A stretch of 64,000 nucleotides of DNA from Mactromeris polynyma (lineage: Eukaryota > Mollusca > Bivalvia > Venerida > Mactridae). The translations under genes were made by a program, and so were the position numbers. Positions 62,006 through 64,000 of the stretch are shown one piece after another. The notes beneath the pieces were generated by a model that did not search any database, was not told the origin of the DNA, and saw only the letters and a list, made by a program, of their open reading frames with translations. Location of the stretch: assembly GCA_032209605.1 (NCBI GenBank), contig JASFXZ010000012.1, forward strand, positions 6,820,001-6,884,000. Direction: 5' to 3'. The first letter of the stretch is position 1, and every line of letters starts with the position of its first letter.

Positions 62006-63490
62006 TGATGAACTCCTGAAACTCCCAGTGTCATTGACCGTTCTATAAACTGTTATTTGTTTCTGTGTCCTAGTCATGCAATGTATGTTGGGAAATGTAT
62101 GGTTATACAGCGGTTAAGTCTTGAGATTAGCTAGCTGTTTTATGGACTAAAACCCCAGGACTTTTACTGTCAATTCTAATGATGTTAATCGCTGAGTGTT
62201 TATTTCCCTCTATGTTTTAGATAAATAGATATATAGTAAGTTTCCTATTTCTCTTGTAGAATGCTCTGGCCTGATATAATACTCGTATTCACTTGTCTCC
62301 TATTCAGTCTGCGGTCAATTTGTTTTTGAAGCTTGTCCTGTATTGGATTATCACATTTTTGTCCCCTCCTTCTACTTTTCGGAATTGATTTTGATTATCA
62401 GCCAGACTATTCCTTATTGTCGCATTCCCATCTCTTCTACTCCTAGTGAATTGTGTGCTGATGTTTCCATGGTGAGGCATTGTTTTGTGGATGTGGCTTT
62501 CCATGTAACAATTTATGAATTAATCCATCCCTTATATCCATTTTGCCATTGTAATTGGTTTATTTGTTTTACATTTCTTAAGTCTCATCGTGGTTTTTAG
62601 ATATCTCCACGGATTCGTGTGCCGTTGTCTTTTCAACTTGTTTTTGTATTTTCATTTTTACTTTCAAATTGTCTAAAAAAACATTTTTTCTTATTATTCG
62701 CCATAATTCATGGACAATTTATATATATATTTCTGACGGTTGCCATTGGATACTAGTGCCAATACTGACCAACTCCTGTGTTACATTACATCACGTGTTA
62801 GAGTTTGCTATTTTTTGTGTTAGAATAACGTGTCTTCACTCGAAGACTTATTCCTAAACGTTGCTTATGAAATAGGAACAATATAAAACAACAACACACC
62901 TTGCTCAGTTGTAACCACAGTCATTACATGTAAGCCAATCTCGCAGAACCATAGCTAACATATTTTGTTTCACAATTTCATAAATTGCTGGGGGCTAATC
63001 TGATGAATGACTACGTGCTGAAAACATTTGGATTATGAGATGTCAGACGCATTGAAAGCAAATGCTCATACTCTATATTTGCCTTTGGATTTAGTAATGC
63101 GAAGCTACTACCTATTCAATCCAGGTCTCGTCATTATGTTTTATCAGCAAACTCGGTCTATAAGCGATCAGCGCTTATTATGAACTAATTCCATACATTA
63201 AATCATTGTGTAAACAATTTTCTCAAAAAGGAGAGGAAATATTATTTGGATTTTATGACAAATCACTGAATGAGGTCATACAATTGTATGGAAAAAGAAC
63301 GCCCGAAGCTTAGATGTTCAGGAACGGGGCGTGAACGGTTAAGAAAGAGTTTAAAGGGGTTTCCAAATATGGTTAAATAAATCTACAAAGTGCTTACCTA
63401 ATTGGCGATCCCTACCGCACAGGTTGAGTTCATTGGGTATTTGTTATTTGATGTTACCTCAATTGACCTGAACCAAGAAGTTTACTAGAG
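62006..63490 (+). other. Intron sequence, nothing recognised
   Basis: AT-rich. Text near 62430-62530 (GTGAGGCATTG, GATGTGGCTTTCCATG) faintly resembles the dispersed repeats in the previous intron. Confidence 0.5.
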
Positions 63491-63955
63491 ATTACTTAGA
63501 GTAAGTCAGCAATGTACCGTGTTCTAGAGTAAGTCAGCAATGTACCTTGTTCTATAGTAAGTCAGCAATGTACCGTGTTCTTGATTCACTCATTACTTAG
63601 AGTAAGTCAGCAATGTACCGTGTTCTTGATTCACTCATTACTTAGAGTAAGTCAGCAATATACCGTGTTCTTGATTCACTCATTACTTAGAGTAAGTCAG
63701 CAATGTACCGTGTTCTTGATTCACTCATTACTTAGAGTAAGTCAGCAATGTACCGTGTTCTTGATTCACTCATTACTTAGAGTAAGTCAGCAATGTACCG
63801 TGTTCTTGATTCACTCATTACTTAGAGTAAGTCAGCAATGTACCGTGTTCTTGATTCACTCATTACTTAGAGTAAGTCAGCAATGTACCGTGTTCTTGAT
63901 TCACTCATTACTTAGAGTAAGTCAGCAATGTACCGTGTTCTTGATTCACACATTT
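63491..63955. repeat. 28-bp/45-bp compound tandem array
   Basis: Starts with 28-bp units at 63498, 63526 and 63554 (AGAGTAAGTCAGCAATGTAC plus CGTGTTCT), then changes at 63554 to 45-bp units in which 17 bp (TGATTCACTCATTACTT) are added to the same core, about 8 copies. Confidence 0.95.
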
Positions 63956-64000
63956 CTTTCACATTATAATGATGCTAAGAGTTAAGTTTTTCTTGCCGCA

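Noticed and set aside
61205..62077. 290-codon minus-strand gene
   Set aside because: Produced by the 28-bp array; peptide is a simple repeat with no non-repeat domain.
60767..64000. Remaining homeodomain exon (WFQNR)
   Set aside because: Searched by eye for VKVWFQNRR codons after an acceptor on the + strand; none found in this window.

Overview
This is an AT-rich animal genome segment, most likely from a bivalve mollusc. The reasons are intron-rich genes with canonical GT..AG splice sites, a dynactin Arp1 gene, an EMX-type homeobox gene, and interspersed repeats of types I associate with bivalve genomes (elements opening TATGCCCCCACTC or TATACCCCCACAAACG, tRNA-headed SINEs, LINE pieces). No bacterial or viral gene organisation was seen. 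All splice models were built by eye from reading-frame continuity and splice consensus. None was tested against transcripts.

Three protein genes are supported, all on the + strand. (1) 337-4085 holds the last five coding exons of ACTR1 (beta-centractin/Arp1); the 5' part lies left of the window. (2) 10586-31419 holds a gene of at least 16 coding exons predicting about 725-745 residues. It has three death-fold modules that read as CARDs, one small KGSIVI-type module, and a charged low-complexity tail. I do not recognise it as a named gene. (3) 46601 to beyond 64000 holds an EMX-family (empty spiracles-like) homeobox gene. A 242-codon first coding exon is followed by a 13.3-kb intron and an exon carrying homeodomain residues 1-44; the recognition-helix exon lies outside the window.

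Much of the remainder is repetitive. Thirteen or more tandem arrays are present (units of 20, 24, 24, 25, 28, 33, 38, 41, 45, 46, 46, 47 and about 168 bp). Several are in introns of the CARD gene and one begins 95 bp after its stop codon. Non-autonomous DNA elements with terminal inverted repeats occur at 721-1975, 8964-9650, 16888-17408, 17729-18408 and 21830-22498; the last two have TA target duplications. Three tRNA-headed SINEs and two LINE loci (minus strand) are visible. One LINE locus (37.6-41.5 kb) is interrupted by a CpG-rich insert, and its YADD catalytic box has been amplified into a 1.35-kb minisatellite. The whole locus is bracketed by an ancient inverted repeat.

Layout: 0-4 kb ACTR1; 4-10.5 kb 3' flank and repeats; 10.6-31.4 kb CARD gene, then 3' UTR features (hairpin array, long inverted repeat) to about 34.9 kb; 35-42.6 kb repeat-dense intergenic block; 42.6-46.6 kb upstream of EMX; 46.6-64 kb EMX with a large repeat-bearing intron. 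The three genes are functionally unrelated (dynein-dynactin transport, probable innate immune or death signalling, head/neural patterning).
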